Shown here: in pieces, positions 61,199 to 64,000 of the stretch
How positions within the stretch are numbered: position 1 is the first letter of the stretch
Layout: each line of letters starts with the position of its first letter
DNA from: Apostichopus japonicus
Lineage: Eukaryota > Echinodermata > Holothuroidea > Aspidochirotida > Stichopodidae
Direction of reading: 5' to 3'
Assembly: GCF_037975245.1 (NCBI RefSeq)
Contig: NC_092576.1
Span: 41,544,611-41,608,610, forward strand
DNA: 64,000 nucleotides
The notes under the pieces: model-generated
What the model saw: only the letters and a program-made list of their open reading frames with translations
Told to the model about the DNA's origin: nothing
The model's database searches: none
Made by a program: the position numbers and the translations under genes

Positions 61199-64000
61199 GT
61201 GAGTTTCTGAACAATGTCATTCAATCGTTGGTTCCTTCCCACTAGGAATAGATGCATAATATAATCTAGTAGCTAGCAGCATATATACTGACGTAGTAAC
61301 ATGCAAATAATACTGGTATACGTTCCCTTCAAATTAAGTAAACTATTGAAAGTTCCAAAATCCGTCAGAAATTGAAATAAAAAAGATGAACCAATTGGTA
61401 ACTTTTGATATTCAATGTTAAAAGAACGGCATGTTTATTTCACTTATAGAAATTCATTGCTTTTTTAGCTAAATTTACTTTGTAATTTAAAACATATTAT
61501 AATATAAGTGCTAACAGCTCTTAACTGAACAATGTCACTGGTGTAACTAAATGTTTCAATGGTTGAAACCTTAATGTATTTTTTAGTCAGAATGAACATA
61601 CTGACACAGAGCCACGAAAAGAAACAGAACTGATCAATTACATCTTGTGGAAATGAAATTGTCATTACTTACTGCTTTGACTTCATTCTAATTGTTTGAT
61701 ATGACTTCATTTCTTATATCATTTATTGCAGAAAGAAACCGTTGTTAATTTTGTTCTCTAATACGTCACGATGCGATAAACCCGAATAATAAATATGGCT
61801 CAAACTCAGTTTAGAATGACATCTGCTTAAACAGCTTCATAGAACACAAGACAGAACATTAAACACGTTGTTTATGAAAAAGACCAAATATCACCCGAAA
61901 TAAGTACATTTAATTTCTAGGATTAATAAATGAAGTATAAAGTCACATCATTCCTCTTCTAGACTTATCATAGCAAGTTTCTTACAAGTAACAGTATGTT
62001 ATCATTTATTCTGCTTCTGAATGATAGAATGACCAAATGCATATTAGCACAACGTATAACAAGGTAAACATTACGGATATTTTTTAGTCGGTTTGATATA
62101 GAATCAAATAACTCGATTACAATAAATTACAACTATTGGAGAAATTTAAACTATATTAATTAATACTCTATCACATTGAACATCTTTAACTGAGAAATTA
62201 TACTTTATATTAAAACGGAACAAGCCCTAGTCTAATACTTTTGTTTGATTTTTTTAAATCTTTAATGAGTTGTTATTCGGAATTATTCGTAGAAATCACG
62301 TAATATATTGTATTCGGTTTAAACACAGAGTACCGATGGATTAGAAAATTATTGCCCATGAAGATTAAACAATGTTCTGCATTCTAAAATAATTGACTCT
62401 ACCAATGTCCTAATTTTTCGTGTCCTGGAACAAAAACCATACTTTTTGCTCTTTGGTTTCGTTTGTCTGTAGTTGGTGGTTTTAAGATGTTAGGTAGAAA
62501 ACAAGAACACCTCTTTCTAAGAAGAGTGAGAGACTTAATATTTATATTTTAGACCAGTGGCAGATATTTAGTAAGATTTATGGTTATAATAATGACTTAT
62601 GATGACAAAAATGTAAGTGAAATAACAATAAGCTTAATACTTTTTGTAAGGATGGACATTTTTTCTTTAAACAGATGCATTATCTCAGCTTTGTTGAAAA
62701 TAACAAAGCATAGTGGGATAAAGGTTGTACCAGATGGATATATTTAGACTATGAAGGAGCATATTTTTACAATGCAGGTTAATTGAACTATAATTTCAGT
62801 GTTCCTCATGTCCAGCTGGTCTTATTAAGTATATACGGTTTTGTACTGGGAAATTTCTATACGCAAAATGAGTCAAGACATGTACGTCCCTCAACATTGC
62901 CCATGGGCATGATCATGCACAAACGGCTCATCTCTAATTCTTTGAGTACAATCCATCTTTCATACAAGTGTAAAGATAACATATGTATGCTTTAAGAATT
63001 GACTAACACGTTGCTTTAATGATGGCATTTATCAATAATAACGAACGAACAGTAGGCCGCTACTAATTTTTCTTACTAGGCCTTGACCTGAAATCACTTA
63101 GAATATTATAATAGAATGTATAGTTCGTCAAATGCACACATTTTAAAGTACTTAATTTGTAAGTGATCAAAACGGCTGTCTTTTCTCTTTACATCAGCAC
63201 AATGATGTCCATTTGACCGTTTTTGAGTACTACGTACAAGTAAGTATTACAAGTATATCACAGTATAGTGTTACCATTTCATACAAATCTCTTAAAGCTA
63301 ACGGCTCGAATCCAAACGGAAGTGTAGCAGAACTTTTACTGAAGAATACACCAGTGCATGTCTGAATAACGTACCTACTAATGGTTAAATAACCATGTGC
63401 TAGTAATATGAAACTATACCTTCACTACCTTAGTCACAGAACTGATGATATATATTACGGTATAAATATTTAGAATGTTGTGTGGATGAAAGAGTTTACT
63501 TGTCTTTGAAACCAGATAAATATGTACCAATATTACAATTATTATTTTACAACATCAACTTGAAGATGAGTGCCGTTAGATCAAGGAGTTGGTCATACAC
63601 AATACTCTCATCATATACAATGGTTCTGTGATTGGCTCATATGCAACAACATGACTGATAGGAATCAATCATAGTTCCAGCCTGGATTATCAGTTATTCT
63701 TGTAACCTTCGCTTACTGACTCAAATCACCTTCTTAACCCCTATTTCCTTGTGTTTTGCAGCAAAATTTAACCTAAACATCGTATTATTAAAGTTTCAAA
63801 TCACGTTTATTTTTTTTCAGGATAACATAATTGTATAGCGTTTACTACTTTTAAATTGAAATGTATTTGCAAGCAAACATTTGCAAGGACAACTATTAGA
63901 GCATAACTTCAAGTACAAATAATCGAAAACATGTACTAAACATATAAAGGAAGACACTTTAATAACTACGGTTCACAAATGCTAGTAGATGTTCAATGGA
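61199..64000. other. Intron sequence of the headless NLR copy, up to the window edge
   Basis: Matches 29623-32424. No exon was seen. The open frame 62783-62995 duplicates that at 31207-31419 and lies in an intron. Confidence 0.7.

Overview
The window is AT-rich eukaryotic DNA with split genes, GT-AG introns of about 0.3-4 kb, many poly-C/poly-A runs and (TA)n microsatellites. The genes are an NLR-type NACHT protein and an immunoglobulin-domain receptor with a degenerate tyrosine-kinase-like domain. Large NLR families with odd C-terminal modules and Ig-kinase receptors fit a marine invertebrate deuterostome. An echinoderm, possibly a sea cucumber, is my best guess, but this is inference from gene content only. 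No bacterial genes, CRISPR arrays, tRNA or rRNA genes were recognised.

Layout, left to right. (1) 1-9917: the 3' end of an NLR paralogue ('NLR-A', + strand); its NACHT exon lies off the left edge. (2) 9918-17937: flank with an approximately 187-bp tandem repeat and other repeats. (3) 17938-33494: a complete-looking NLR gene ('NLR-B', + strand). I can join it from 12 coding exons with consistent splice phases into about 870 aa: a short Ser-rich N-terminus, NACHT-WH-HD2, two C-terminal modules of about 110-160 aa with an LRR-like strand, and a short tail. (4) 33495-38752: convergent intergenic DNA. (5) 38753-52417, - strand: a gene for Ig domains, one membrane span, three repeated small-exon cytoplasmic cassettes and a pseudokinase. 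It is traced in 16 exons; its last exon and its true 5' end were not found. (6) 52406-64000: a second copy of 20830-32424, with no indel at any of eight checkpoints and identical translated ORFs. It carries the NLR-B C-terminal exons but no NACHT exon.

Two ages of duplication are visible. An old, diverged one pairs about 188-15522 with about 26527-38667 and relates NLR-A to NLR-B. A very recent one, or an assembly artefact, repeats sequence at an offset of exactly 31,576 bp. If it is a tandem duplication, the unit is 20830-52405, and the window ends inside the second unit. The new junction at 52405/52406 cuts through an Ig exon of the minus-strand receptor.

Both genes look like innate immune receptors: an intracellular NACHT ATPase and a cell-surface Ig receptor with a catalytically dead kinase domain, convergently arranged. 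A link in function is inference from proximity only. Separately, an intron of NLR-A holds a hammerhead-ribozyme-like core (5545-5615) that overlaps a perfect Pol III B-box match.
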